Assembly (NCBI GenBank): GCA_900542045.1 | Contig: UQMI01000011.1 | Location: forward strand, 3,853-67,852 | Direction: 5' to 3' | Source: an uncultured Blautia sp. | GTDB lineage: Bacteria; Bacillota; Clostridia; Lachnospirales; Lachnospiraceae | Length of the DNA stretch: 64,000 nucleotides | Shown here: piece after piece, positions 34,249-41,657 of the stretch | Layout: every line of letters begins with the position of its first letter | Numbering within the stretch: the first letter of the stretch is position 1 | Program-made: the position numbers and the translations under genes | Notes under the pieces: model-generated | Told to the model about the DNA's origin: nothing | Databases searched by the model: none | Seen by the model: the letters and a program-made list of their open reading frames with translations, nothing else

Positions 34249-36198
34249 TTACTCAAATGTCATAACTACAGTATTTCCTATGGCTGCGTCCATGCCGGTA
34301 TGCATCTGAATATTTTTTGCATTTCCCTCTTCAGTCACCACACACACAGTTACAGTGGGGTGTCCGGCTGCTTTGATCTTCTCCTGATTGAAACGGATCA
34401 GGGGCTGTCCCTGTTTTACATTCTGTCCTTCTTTAATCAGATATTCAAATCCATCCCCGTGCATATCCACGGTATCAATGCCGATATGCAGCAGGATTTC
34501 CATGTCATTGGCCAGTTTCAGTCCGCAGGCATGACGGGATTCTTCCATTACCATAGCCACGGTACAGTCTGCCGGCGCATAAAGTGTGTCATTTTCCGGA
34601 ATGATGGCCAGGCCATCGCCCATCACTCCTTCGGAGAACACTCCATCGTTTACTTCGCTTAAGGGAATTACTTTTCCTTTCAAAAATGCTTTCAGTTCTG
34701 TGGGCGCAGCTTCCTCTTTCAGATAGGTGCCTGCTTCCATTTCCTTCACAAATTCATTGGGACTGGCAGGCTGACCAACACCCTCTGCAGCCAGTTTCTT
34801 CTTTCCAACGATCACGGTCAGTACAAATGGGATCACAATGGCGATCACCATGCAGATGGCAAAGGACGGCATATAGGCCGGCTGAATGGAAAGGATTCCG
34901 GGGATACCGCCCACGCCAATAGCATTGGCTGTTGTACTGGTAGCCACGCAGACCACTGCTGCGCAGGCAGAACCAATCATACCGCATACAAACGGGAACA
35001 TGTGCTTTAAGTTTACACCGAAGATAGCCGGCTCTGTAACACCCAGGTAACAGGAAACACAGGAGGGAACGTTAACTTCCTGGGCTTCCGGGTCTTTTCT
35101 CTGCAGATAGATCATTGCCAGTACCGCAGAACCCTGGGCAATATTGGACAAAGCGATCATAGGCCACAGCATGGTTCCACCATAATCCGCAATCAACTGC
35201 AGGTCAATGGCATTGGACATATGATGCAGTCCGGTGATAACCAGCGGCGCATACACAAATCCGAAAATTGCTCCAAATAACACTCTCACCGGTCCGGTGA
35301 TACCTGCGTAAACTACATCAGAGATCACGGAACCGATCTGCCAGCCGATGGGGCCCAGAATGAAATGTGCTGCAATAACGGAAAGCACCAGACTGCAGAA
35401 GGGAACCACGATCATGGAGATTACCTGAGGTGTGATCTTCCGGAAGAATTTTTCCAGATAAACCAGGGTAAATGCCGCCAGAATGGCCGGAATCACCTGT
35501 CCCTGGTAACCGATCATATTTACTTTAAAGAATCCGAAATCCCAGTAGGGAATATCTGCTGCAGCAGTAGAGGCTACGGAATAAGCATTTAACAACTGGC
35601 CGGATACCAGGGTCAGACCCAGGACAATACCCAGCATCTGGGTGGTGCCCATTTTCTTCGTCACAGACCAGCAGATACCCACCGGCAGCATATGGAACAC
35701 CGCCTCGCCGATCAGCCACAGGAAGCTGTCGATACCGCTCCAGAACTGACTGATGTCGCAAAGGGTCTTGGTGCCGTTCTCAAATAAATACAGACTGTCA
35801 ATACAGTTACGGAACCCAAGGATCAGACCGCCGGTGATGATTGCCGGAATCAGCGGGGCAAAAATCTCTGCCAGAGCTGTCACGATCCGCTGCAGCACGT
35901 TCTGATTCTGCTTTGCGGCCTGTTTCACCGCATCCTTGGACACGCCTTCTACGCCTGCTACTTTTACAAAATCATTGTAGAAGTCTGCCACTGTGTTTCC
36001 AATAATGACCTGAAACTGTCCGGTCTGGGTAAAGCTTCCCTTTACTACTTTCATGGCTTCAATCTTGGCGATATCTGCCTTACCGGGCTCATTCAGCACA
36101 AAACGCATTCTGGTCATGCAGTGTGATACAGCCGCAATATTTTCACGGCCTCCTATGTACTGAAGAAGTTCTTTCGCATCTTCTGCATATTTTCCCAT
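34249..36198 (-). CDS. treB: PTS trehalose transporter, EIIBC with fused EIIA
   Basis: A 649-residue sugar permease that imports and phosphorylates trehalose. Start at 36198 (MGKYAEDAKEL) with AGGAGGG upstream; the longer frame runs into the operator region. EIIB (1-85) has the phospho-Cys C27 in SHCMTRMRF. EIIC (~100-465) has about ten membrane segments and the GITEPAIFG-like VTEPAIFGVNL loop. EIIA (~495-649) is of the glucose type with phospho-His in ILLHIGIDTV. Fused EIIA is common in Firmicutes but absent from Escherichia TreB. First gene of the tre operon. Confidence 0.94.
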   Translation of the reverse strand: MGKYAEDAKELLQYIGGRENIAAVSHCMTRMRFVLNEPGKADIAKIEAMKVVKGSFTQTGQFQVIIGNTVADFYNDFVKVAGVEGVSKDAVKQAAKQNQNVLQRIVTALAEIFAPLIPAIITGGLILGFRNCIDSLYLFENGTKTLCDISQFWSGIDSFLWLIGEAVFHMLPVGICWSVTKKMGTTQMLGIVLGLTLVSGQLLNAYSVASTAAADIPYWDFGFFKVNMIGYQGQVIPAILAAFTLVYLEKFFRKITPQVISMIVVPFCSLVLSVIAAHFILGPIGWQIGSVISDVVYAGITGPVRVLFGAIFGFVYAPLVITGLHHMSNAIDLQLIADYGGTMLWPMIALSNIAQGSAVLAMIYLQRKDPEAQEVNVPSCVSCYLGVTEPAIFGVNLKHMFPFVCGMIGSACAAVVCVATSTTANAIGVGGIPGILSIQPAYMPSFAICMVIAIVIPFVLTVIVGKKKLAAEGVGQPASPNEFVKEMEAGTYLKEEAAPTELKAFLKGKVIPLSEVNDGVFSEGVMGDGLAIIPENDTLYAPADCTVAMVMEESRHACGLKLANDMEILLHIGIDTVDMHGDGFEYLIKEGQNVKQGQPLIRFNQEKIKAAGHPTVTVCVVTEEGNAKNIQMHTGMDAAIGNTVVMTFE

Positions 36199-36232
36199 GA
36201 TACACCCTCCTGTTTTTTCAACCACTCGTTTT

Positions 36233-36287
36233 ACTTGTTTATACAAGTTCATACCTTCTTTATACCACACTTGTTTAAACATGTCAA
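36233..36287 (-). promoter_or_regulatory. tre operon promoter with two TreR operators
   Basis: Minus-strand promoter TTGACA (36282-36287), 17 bp, TATAAA (36259-36264). Operator 1, ACTTGTTTATACAAGT (36233-36248), lies downstream of the start point; operator 2, ACTTGTTTAAACATGT (36269-36284), fills the spacer. Both share the core of known TreR sites (TTGTATATACAA type). Trehalose-6-P release of TreR is the expected switch. Confidence 0.9.
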
Positions 36288-36342
36288 CCTAAAAATTGAT
36301 TGCCATTTTTTTCATTCCCAACTCTCCGTCCCTCCATCGCAA

Positions 36343-36358
36343 ATCTGTTTAAACAAGT
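36343..36358. promoter_or_regulatory. Third TreR operator
   Basis: ATCTGTTTAAACAAGT matches the other two operators over 13 of 16 bases or better and lies 15 bp upstream of the treR promoter, so it may mediate looping or autoregulation. Confidence 0.7.
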
Positions 36359-36372
36359 TACCTTTTTTTCTC

Positions 36373-36400
36373 TTGACTTTGCCCCTGTATGCTTTATAAT
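36373..36400 (+). promoter_or_regulatory. treR promoter
   Basis: TTGACT (36373-36378), 16 bp, TATAAT (36395-36400) on the plus strand. The transcript would contain the R2 repeat in a ~235-nt leader before the treR ATG. Confidence 0.75.
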
Positions 36401-36437
36401 AATGATACAGACAATTCTCAGTTGTCATATTTTGCGC

Positions 36438-36566
36438 TACTGGTCACAAGTTGACCAGTAACGGGCAATTTGGCATTTCAATTTGCTACGCGAAGCCAAA
36501 TTGCCTTTCGAATTCTATCGGCCTGTAACCACACAGCAGGTGTGTGGTCCGGGTGTGACATGTAAC
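36438..36566 (+). repeat. Dispersed three-hairpin element R2, copy A (in treR leader)
   Basis: A 129-bp sequence repeated in inverted orientation at 40041-40170 at over 90% identity. Hairpin 1: TACTGGTCA-CAAGT-TGACCAGTA (36438-36460). Hairpin 2: GGCAATTTGGC (36464-36474) with GCCAAATTGCC (36495-36505). Hairpin 3: CCACACA-GCAGG-TGTGTGG (36529-36547). No coding frame. It occupies the treR 5' leader. Confidence 0.8.
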
Positions 36567-36643
36567 CATTTTGCTCCTGGTATTCTCTTATAATATAACC
36601 AGGGATACGGAAATATTATGCAATTAAAAGGAGATTTCCATAA

Positions 36644-37378
36644 ATGCCCAAAAGTAAATACGAACTCATTTATAAAGACTTAAAGAAAAAAATTGAAGCA
36701 GACGAATTCTCCTACCAGGATCTGCTGCCTTCGGAAAACACACTGATCCAGACTTACGACTGCTCCCGCAACACAGTCCGCCGGGCCATTGGCATGCTGG
36801 TCACCGATGGTTATGTACAGACACTGCCGGGGAAAGGGGTGCGCAACATCTACCGCCCCATTGACCAGACTTCTTTTACCATTGGAGAGATTGAGACTTT
36901 TCGGGAATCTGCCCTGCGCAATCATCAGTCTTCCATGACAAAGGTCCTGGTCTTCACAGAAATAACTGCCAATGAGAAGCTCTCCCGGCGCACAGGATTT
37001 CCTTTGAATGCGGAGCTGTATTATATTCAGCGTCTTCATTATCTGGACGGAAAACCTCTGATCCTGAACCACAATTATTTCCTGAAAAGCGTTACCCCCG
37101 GACTGACTGTGGAGATTGCCCAGGATTCCATCTATCGTTATCTGGAAAACACTCTGCATATGACCATTGTCAACAGCAAGCGGTTCATGACTGTGGAAAA
37201 GATTACAGAAGTCGATGAAAAATATATGGATCTGAACGTAGAAGATTATAACTGTGTGGCTGTGGTCACCAGTTATACTTATAACAGTGACGGCATCATG
37301 TTTGAATATACCCAGTCCCGGCACCGACCGGATTATTTCCGGTTCCAGGATAATGCGGTGCGGCGGCAGAATTCGTGA
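36644..37378 (+). CDS. treR: Trehalose operon repressor, GntR/HutC family
   Basis: A 244-residue repressor. The GntR winged helix spans 1-75 (LPSENTLIQTYDCSRNTVRRAIGMLVTDGYVQTLPGKG) and a UTRA effector domain spans ~90-240. Divergent from treB with three matching operators between, so TreR identity is well supported by context. The effector should be trehalose-6-phosphate. An AAAGGAG site precedes the ATG. A strong two-way terminator ends it. Confidence 0.93.
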   Translation: MPKSKYELIYKDLKKKIEADEFSYQDLLPSENTLIQTYDCSRNTVRRAIGMLVTDGYVQTLPGKGVRNIYRPIDQTSFTIGEIETFRESALRNHQSSMTKVLVFTEITANEKLSRRTGFPLNAELYYIQRLHYLDGKPLILNHNYFLKSVTPGLTVEIAQDSIYRYLENTLHMTIVNSKRFMTVEKITEVDEKYMDLNVEDYNCVAVVTSYTYNSDGIMFEYTQSRHRPDYFRFQDNAVRRQNS

Positions 37379-37537
37379 ATCAGAATTCGTGACTTCCTGC
37401 AAACAAAGCAGACAGGTCCTAAATCCGCCGGACCGAGGACATCTGTCAGGCTGCACAGAAGAGAGCGGATGGATGGATCATGAAGTGAAAACAGATCGTC
37501 TTATTTTCCTTGCTCTAAAACAACATCATAGACAGAC

Positions 37538-37605
37538 AAAAAGACTGTCCCGCAAAAAGTCATGGTTTTTGAAAAACCTGGCTTTTACGGGGCAGTCTCT
37601 TTCTT
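37538..37605. terminator. Bidirectional terminator between treR and cytidylate-kinase-like gene
   Basis: Outer stem GACTGTCCCG (37543-37552) with CGGGGCAGTC (37588-37597), plus inner AAAAG/CTTTT and GTTTTT/AAAAAC pairings. T-rich tails on both sides (TCTTTCTT on plus, TTTTT on minus). It serves two converging genes. The rest of 37379-37659 shows nothing else. Confidence 0.85.
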
Positions 37606-37659
37606 ATTCATCAGAGGCCGATAGCCGGCCTTCGCCAATGGCCTCTCTTATTTTCTTTT

Positions 37660-38262
37660 TCATTCCAGAATCTTCGCCACCGCCTCGGCGATTTCCTTCA
37701 CCGAATGGCCTGTGGTATTGATGCACCAGTCGTAATTCAGACGCGCGCCCCACTTCTGTCCGGTGTAAAATTCATAATACTGGGCCCTGTTTCTGTCAAT
37801 GCGCTGGATCTGCTGCTTTAGCTCTCTGTCTGACAGCATCTCCTGTTCGGAACCTTTCTGACGGCACCGCTGCATTTTGCTCTTCATATCCGCATAAACA
37901 AAAATCCGGAACGGATGTAAATCTCTCAGAATATAATCGCCGCATCTTCCCACAATGATACAGTCTGATTTCTCCGCAAGTTCGCAGATAAGCCGATGCT
38001 GCTCCCGATATATGGTCTGATTCTGCTCCATAATGGGATTGGTGATCGGATAAAAACTCCTGCCAATACTGATGGGATACGAGATCATTGGCTTATGCCC
38101 GATAATATGCTGCACATACTCCTCTGACAAAGAGGTTCGCTTTGCAATCTCTGTGACGATTTCCTTATCATAATAAGCCATCTGCAGTTTCTCGGAAAGC
38201 CGGCGGCCCAATTCTCTCCCGCCGCTTCCAAATTCCCTTCCAATTGTAATAACCCGATTCAT
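37660..38262 (-). CDS. Cytidylate kinase-like family protein
   Basis: A 200-residue P-loop kinase relative, started at 38262 (MNRVITIGREFGSGG) with AAAGGAGG upstream. The glycine loop ITIGREFGSGGRELGRRLSEKL at 4-25 and the CIIVGRCGDYIL and RIFVYADM segments match the cytidylate kinase-like family seen widely in Clostridia, distinct from true Cmk. The substrate is not established. Upstream of it lie two tandem arrays rather than a clear operon. Confidence 0.88.
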   Translation of the reverse strand: MNRVITIGREFGSGGRELGRRLSEKLQMAYYDKEIVTEIAKRTSLSEEYVQHIIGHKPMISYPISIGRSFYPITNPIMEQNQTIYREQHRLICELAEKSDCIIVGRCGDYILRDLHPFRIFVYADMKSKMQRCRQKGSEQEMLSDRELKQQIQRIDRNRAQYYEFYTGQKWGARLNYDWCINTTGHSVKEIAEAVAKILE

Positions 38263-38412
38263 AAACCCTTCCTCCTTTCCTGCCCTGCCGCTTTCCGTGC
38301 AAGGAGGTTTGGTTCTATTATACCTCATTTCCGCAGGTGTGGCAAAGAAATGTCCTTCTCCGGCCTGTGGTTCTGGTGAGGCTAAAGTAATGCTATGGGC
38401 TTTTGGCTGGCG

Positions 38413-38529
38413 CTGTTGCAGGGATATGGGGCTTTCGGGGAAACTGTTACAGGGATATGGGGTTTCCAGGGGAACTGTTGCAGGAATATGGGGTTTCCAG
38501 GGAAACTGTTACAGGAATATGGGCTGCAG
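38413..38529. repeat. 31-bp tandem array, 3.8 units
   Basis: Units start at 38413, 38444, 38475 and 38506 and read CTGTTRCAGGRATATGGGG followed by a short GGTTTCCAGGG-type tail. Units 1 and 3 have G and units 2 and 4 have A at the sixth base, so the array has a two-unit period as well. The last unit is cut short at 24 bases. Located upstream of the 37660-38262 gene. Confidence 0.85.
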
Positions 38530-38591
38530 ATATAAATTCACGATAGATTAGCCATACATCTCTTAAGAATTCATCCCCAACAAATCCTCAG

Positions 38592-38760
38592 TACCGAAAT
38601 CTCGGCATTCACTACACTTTTTCGGTAGTCTGCTTTGAATTTCTACCGATTTCTCGGCGCCTGTCGCTCTTTTTCGGTAGTCCAGCTCGATTTTCTACCG
38701 ATATTCCGGCATTAGTCGCTCTTTTTCGGTAGTCCCGCCTCGATTCCTACTGAATACCAC
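38592..38760. repeat. 52-bp tandem array with palindromic half-sites
   Basis: Three units of exactly 52 bp start at 38592, 38644 and 38696, with a decayed fourth from 38748. Each has TACCGA near the start and TCGGTA about 25 bp later, so each can fold into a hairpin. The region 38263-38412 and 38530-38591 shows no gene. Confidence 0.85.
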
Positions 38761-38800
38761 GGCGGCCGGGGAGAGCCCCCGAAACGCTGCCGTATGAAAC

Positions 38801-39486
38801 CTAGTCCATGCCGCCCATCTTATATCCGGAAGCCAGTCGGAAGTGGTATTTCACAATTCCCAGATCCATTTTTGTGTAAAATCCCTTCCCCGCCTTCAGC
38901 AGAATTTTTCCTTCATTATATGTGAAATAAAACTTCTGCTGATTCATAGCGGTGGGCGCCAGCAGTGCCGCCTCAATCCCTTTTTTGTACCAGTCCGGCA
39001 TTCCCGGCTGATAATCACTGACCTGTTCTACGGATTTGCCGGGACTTGCCCCCCCTGGGTACTGCCATACCCCAGAGCAATGACGCAGCACAGCTTCTCA
39101 TCCTTTTTCACCACTGCCCGACATTTCCGTTTGCCATAGGTCAAAGCCACCCAACAGGTATTTAATCCCAGTTCCTGGGCTTTCAGTACCAGCTTTTCTC
39201 CAAAATACCCGCATTTTTCTTCCAGATCCGGCGTATCTTTCCTGCCAACCATGGCAATATAATTGCTGACGCCTTTAAATTTTCCATAATGCGCCATCAT
39301 ACTGTCAAAGCACCCCGGTTCATCGTAAACCAGCTGAATATGCATTCCGCTTCCCCGGTTGCATGCCTCTGCCAGCTTCTCCAGCTCTGCCCGTTTTTCC
39401 TGTTCAATCTTCCTGTCTGTGTACTGCCGTACACTGTGCCGTTCCTTCATAATTTCCCAGATATCCACTGTCTGATTTCCATCCAT
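38801..39486 (-). pseudogene. Nitroreductase family protein, frameshifted
   Basis: Two overlapping frames make one protein. The N-part (from 39486, MDGNQTVDIWEIMKERHSVRQYTDRKI) has the FMN-binding RHSVRQY start and ends near TQGGQV; the C-part continues GKSVEQVSDYQPGMPDWYKKGIEAALLAPTAMNQQKFYF. The switch falls at a run of six G (minus strand, ~39048-39053); one extra G restores a ~228-residue nitroreductase with a low-similarity C-terminal extension. Either a real inactivating indel or a homopolymer sequencing error. It lies just after an ArsR-type regulator gene that may control it. Confidence 0.85.
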
Positions 39487-39511
39487 GATTTTCTTTCCTC
39501 CTGTCTGCGTT

Positions 39512-39883
39512 CTATTCTTCTTCCCGGCGCAGGACGTCCGAATCTCTCATCTCTTCCATAATGCCAATGGCATGACGGATCATGAACAAAAGCTGATGCA
39601 TCGACTCAGTATCTGCATCCAGATAATAATAGTTTTTCGTCCCTTCCCGGCGCATTTTCAAAATCCCCGCCTCTTTCAGGATCTTGATATGATGCGATAC
39701 TGCCGGCCTGGATAAATGTGTTTTCTCTGTAATTGTACCCACTCTGACCCCCTGGCATTCTCCCATCTGCATCATCTCCAGAATCAGATGCTGCCGGTTC
39801 TCATCTCCAAGAGCGGTCAAAAGCTTTTGACACTTTCGAAACTCCTCTGCCAGTTTTGCAATTTCTTCCTGATGCTTGTCCAT
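39512..39883 (-). CDS. ArsR family transcriptional regulator
   Basis: A 123-residue winged-helix repressor started at 39883 (MDKHQEEIAKL) with GGGAGGTG upstream. The HTH is ITEKTHLSRPAVSHHIKILKEAGIL with a beta-wing REGTKNYYYLD at about 90. No Cys metal box CVCDL is present, so metal sensing is not evident; a redox or organic ligand is possible. The broken nitroreductase follows 25 bp behind, and an inverted repeat GTTTAA-TCGT-TTAAAC lies over its promoter. Confidence 0.9.
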   Translation of the reverse strand: MDKHQEEIAKLAEEFRKCQKLLTALGDENRQHLILEMMQMGECQGVRVGTITEKTHLSRPAVSHHIKILKEAGILKMRREGTKNYYYLDADTESMHQLLFMIRHAIGIMEEMRDSDVLRREEE

Positions 39884-39956
39884 ACCGCACCTCCCATCTC
39901 CTGTCATTTGCCCCTTCAGGCACTGTTACGAAAACACAGGCAACAAAGCTTCCTAT

Positions 39957-39982
39957 GTTTAATCGTTTAAACCATTATACCA
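39957..39982 (-). promoter_or_regulatory. ArsR promoter and operator
   Basis: Extended -10 TGGTATAAT (TATAAT at 39974-39979, minus strand) is followed at once by the inverted repeat GTTTAATCGTTTAAAC (39957-39972), well placed for autorepression. The -35 is weak. Confidence 0.55.
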
Positions 39983-40040
39983 TTAATCGCGCCAAATAGC
40001 GAATTGAGAAAGAAAATCGAGACGAAAGACGACCACAGAA

Positions 40041-40170
40041 GTTACATGCCACACCCGAACCACGCACCTGCTGCGTGGGTACGGGCCGATAGGATTCGAA
40101 AGGAAATTTGGCTTCGCGTAGCAAATTTTAAATGCCAAATTGCCCGTTACTGGTCAACTTGTGACCAGTA
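40041..40170 (-). repeat. Dispersed three-hairpin element R2, copy B
   Basis: Inverted copy of 36438-36566. Hairpin 1 (40148-40170) is identical. Hairpin 2 (40102-40112 with 40134-40144) has one mismatch. Hairpin 3 CCACGCA/TGCGTGG (40060-40078) has G-C where copy A has A-T, a compensatory change. It lies 38 bp after the stop of the 40209 gene and before the ArsR promoter. Confidence 0.8.
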
Positions 40171-40208
40171 AACCACGGGAACATGCCCTTTCCCTGCGAA
40201 AATATCTA

Positions 40209-40643
40209 TCACTCCCCACCGGCCACACCGGAACTTTTCTCTCCCCGGATAGGAATCCCCGGATTCCGTCTTTTTAATTCTGCGAAAAATCTCTCCCGGT
40301 CCTGCAGGGCGCACAGGATCTCATTTCTTCGGCCTTTGATCACGATCCGGTCCAGCGAAGCAGCGGTGGATGCCAGCGGATTATGGGTCCGGTACACTTC
40401 CGTGATGTCGGAAAGCTCCAGGGAATCTTTCAGAAATCCAAAGTATATGGTCACCCTGTCATCCCCCAGAACCAAATAGTTACGGATCACGATCGGCCCG
40501 AAAAACAAGAGATTGCAGATCACAAACCCCACAATAAGGGCTGCCCTCTCCCGGGGGTCTGTAATCATCTCATAAATCAGAATAATATTTGCAACAACGA
40601 TAACCGCCCAGAACCACGCCGCTATTTTCCCTTTAAATCTCAT
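40209..40643 (-). CDS. PH-domain membrane protein (bPH_4-like)
   Basis: A 144-residue protein started at 40643 (MRFKGKIAAWFW) with AAGGAGG upstream. Two membrane helices (~7-27 and ~38-56) are followed by a domain YLVLGDDRVTIYFGFLKDSLELSDITEVYRTHNPLAS...LDRIVIKG, the pattern of the bacterial PH domain seen in many small Firmicute proteins. Role unknown, perhaps an accessory of membrane complexes. It is not adjacent to a recognisable partner. Confidence 0.75.
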   Translation of the reverse strand: MRFKGKIAAWFWAVIVVANIILIYEMITDPRERAALIVGFVICNLLFFGPIVIRNYLVLGDDRVTIYFGFLKDSLELSDITEVYRTHNPLASTAASLDRIVIKGRRNEILCALQDRERFFAELKRRNPGIPIRGEKSSGVAGGE

Positions 40644-40742
40644 TTCCTGCTTCCTCCTTATCCCCAAGATGTTGGGCAGCCACAACTGCTCGTCCCAACT
40701 AAAGACAGAAACTTCCCTGATTTTGCCAATTCTTTACACAGA

Positions 40743-40786
40743 ATTATACCAGATTTTTTCTTTCTCTGACAGTACTCTGTTATAAT
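40743..40786. promoter_or_regulatory. Divergent promoters of PH-domain and flavodoxin genes
   Basis: TGGTATAAT on the minus strand (TATAAT at 40743-40748) and TGTTATAAT on the plus strand (TATAAT at 40781-40786) are both extended -10 boxes. The 200-nt plus-strand leader (40787-40985) holds GGCAGA/TCTGCC and CTGCCTG/CAGGCAG hairpins but no gene. Confidence 0.5.
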
Positions 40787-40985
40787 AGGAAATTAAAAGA
40801 AAAAAACCAGTAGCTTCCCATTTAAATGGCGGGGCAGAAATGTCTCTGCCTACTGCCTGTTTTGCCGCAGCAGGCAGATCTATGCAGGTGGATACAGTTG
40901 AGCAGGAAGCGGGGACTCCCCTGCTTCGGCTAAAATATATTTTCATTACGCTGCAATACCTGCAGCAGAAAGGAAACGGTGACGT

Positions 40986-41537
40986 ATGGAAAAAACAGTG
41001 GTACTCTATGAATCCAAATATGGCTTCACCAAATGCTACGCTCTCTGGATTGCGGAGGCGCTTTCCTGTCCTGCCTTTTCCAGAAAGGAATTTTCTCCTG
41101 GAAAATTTGCGGATTATGATACGATCATATTCGGCGGCGGCCTTTATGCAGGCGGTGTGGGAGGAATCCGTCTGCTCACAGATCACTGGCAGATGATTTC
41201 CCAGAAAAAGGTCATTCTCTTCACCTGCGGTCTGGCGGATCCCAGGGAACCGGCCAATGTCAAGCACATACGGGAAAACCTGGAGAAAATACTCACCCCG
41301 GAAATGTACAGAAAAATCCATCTGTTCCATCTCCGGGGAGGCATTGACTACAGCCGGCTCAGTATGATCCACAAATCCATGATGGCCATGCTCCGCAGAA
41401 TGCTGCTGAAAAAAGACCCCCAGGAACTGACTTCGGAAGATCAGCAGCTGCTGGCTACCTACGGACAGCAGCTGGATTTCACGGACCGCGCGAGCATTGA
41501 CCGGCTGGTACAGTATGTACAAAAAATTAACAGTTAA
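40986..41537 (+). CDS. Flavodoxin domain protein
   Basis: A 183-residue FMN protein of the HemG-like flavodoxin group. The phosphate loop is YESKYGFTKCYA at 8-19, followed by DYDTIIFGGGLYAGGVGG and FTCGLADPREP. It should be a cytoplasmic one- or two-electron carrier; partner enzyme unknown. A weak GGAAACGG site precedes the ATG. Converges with the Hsp70 gene. Long minus-strand frame opposite (40734-41651) is a shadow. Confidence 0.85.
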   Translation: MEKTVVLYESKYGFTKCYALWIAEALSCPAFSRKEFSPGKFADYDTIIFGGGLYAGGVGGIRLLTDHWQMISQKKVILFTCGLADPREPANVKHIRENLEKILTPEMYRKIHLFHLRGGIDYSRLSMIHKSMMAMLRRMLLKKDPQELTSEDQQLLATYGQQLDFTDRASIDRLVQYVQKINS

Positions 41538-41546
41538 AAGCAAATG

Positions 41547-41576
41547 GGCAGTCAAAGGCAAACTGCCGCTCTTTCC
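41547..41576 (+). terminator. Terminator of flavodoxin gene
   Basis: GGCAGT (41547-41552), 9-nt loop, ACTGCC (41562-41567), then GCTCTTTCC. Modest U content. Confidence 0.55.
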
Positions 41577-41597
41577 TTCCCGCTTGCTGTGCAGCCC

Positions 41598-41632
41598 TTG
41601 AGGCAGGACCTGTAAAATCGGTCCTGCCTCAA
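41598..41632. terminator. Hairpin between converging genes
   Basis: A perfect 13-bp stem (41598-41610 with 41620-41632) with a 9-nt loop, 26 bp past the Hsp70 stop; AAAA on the right is TTTT on the minus strand just before the stem, not after it, so it is a structural barrier rather than a clear intrinsic terminator. Confidence 0.5.
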
Positions 41633-41657
41633 AACGCATCGTACCAAACACTTCCCG

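Noticed and set aside
36429-36574. R2 as a transposon with target duplication
   Set aside because: ATTTTGC flanks copy A, but copy B shows no matching duplication and R2 lacks terminal inverted repeats.
38592-38760. CRISPR array
   Set aside because: Units repeat over their whole length, so there are no unique spacers, and no cas gene is near.
40734-41651. A 305-residue minus-strand frame
   Set aside because: It overlaps the flavodoxin gene and its promoter; no motif or ribosome-binding site supports it.
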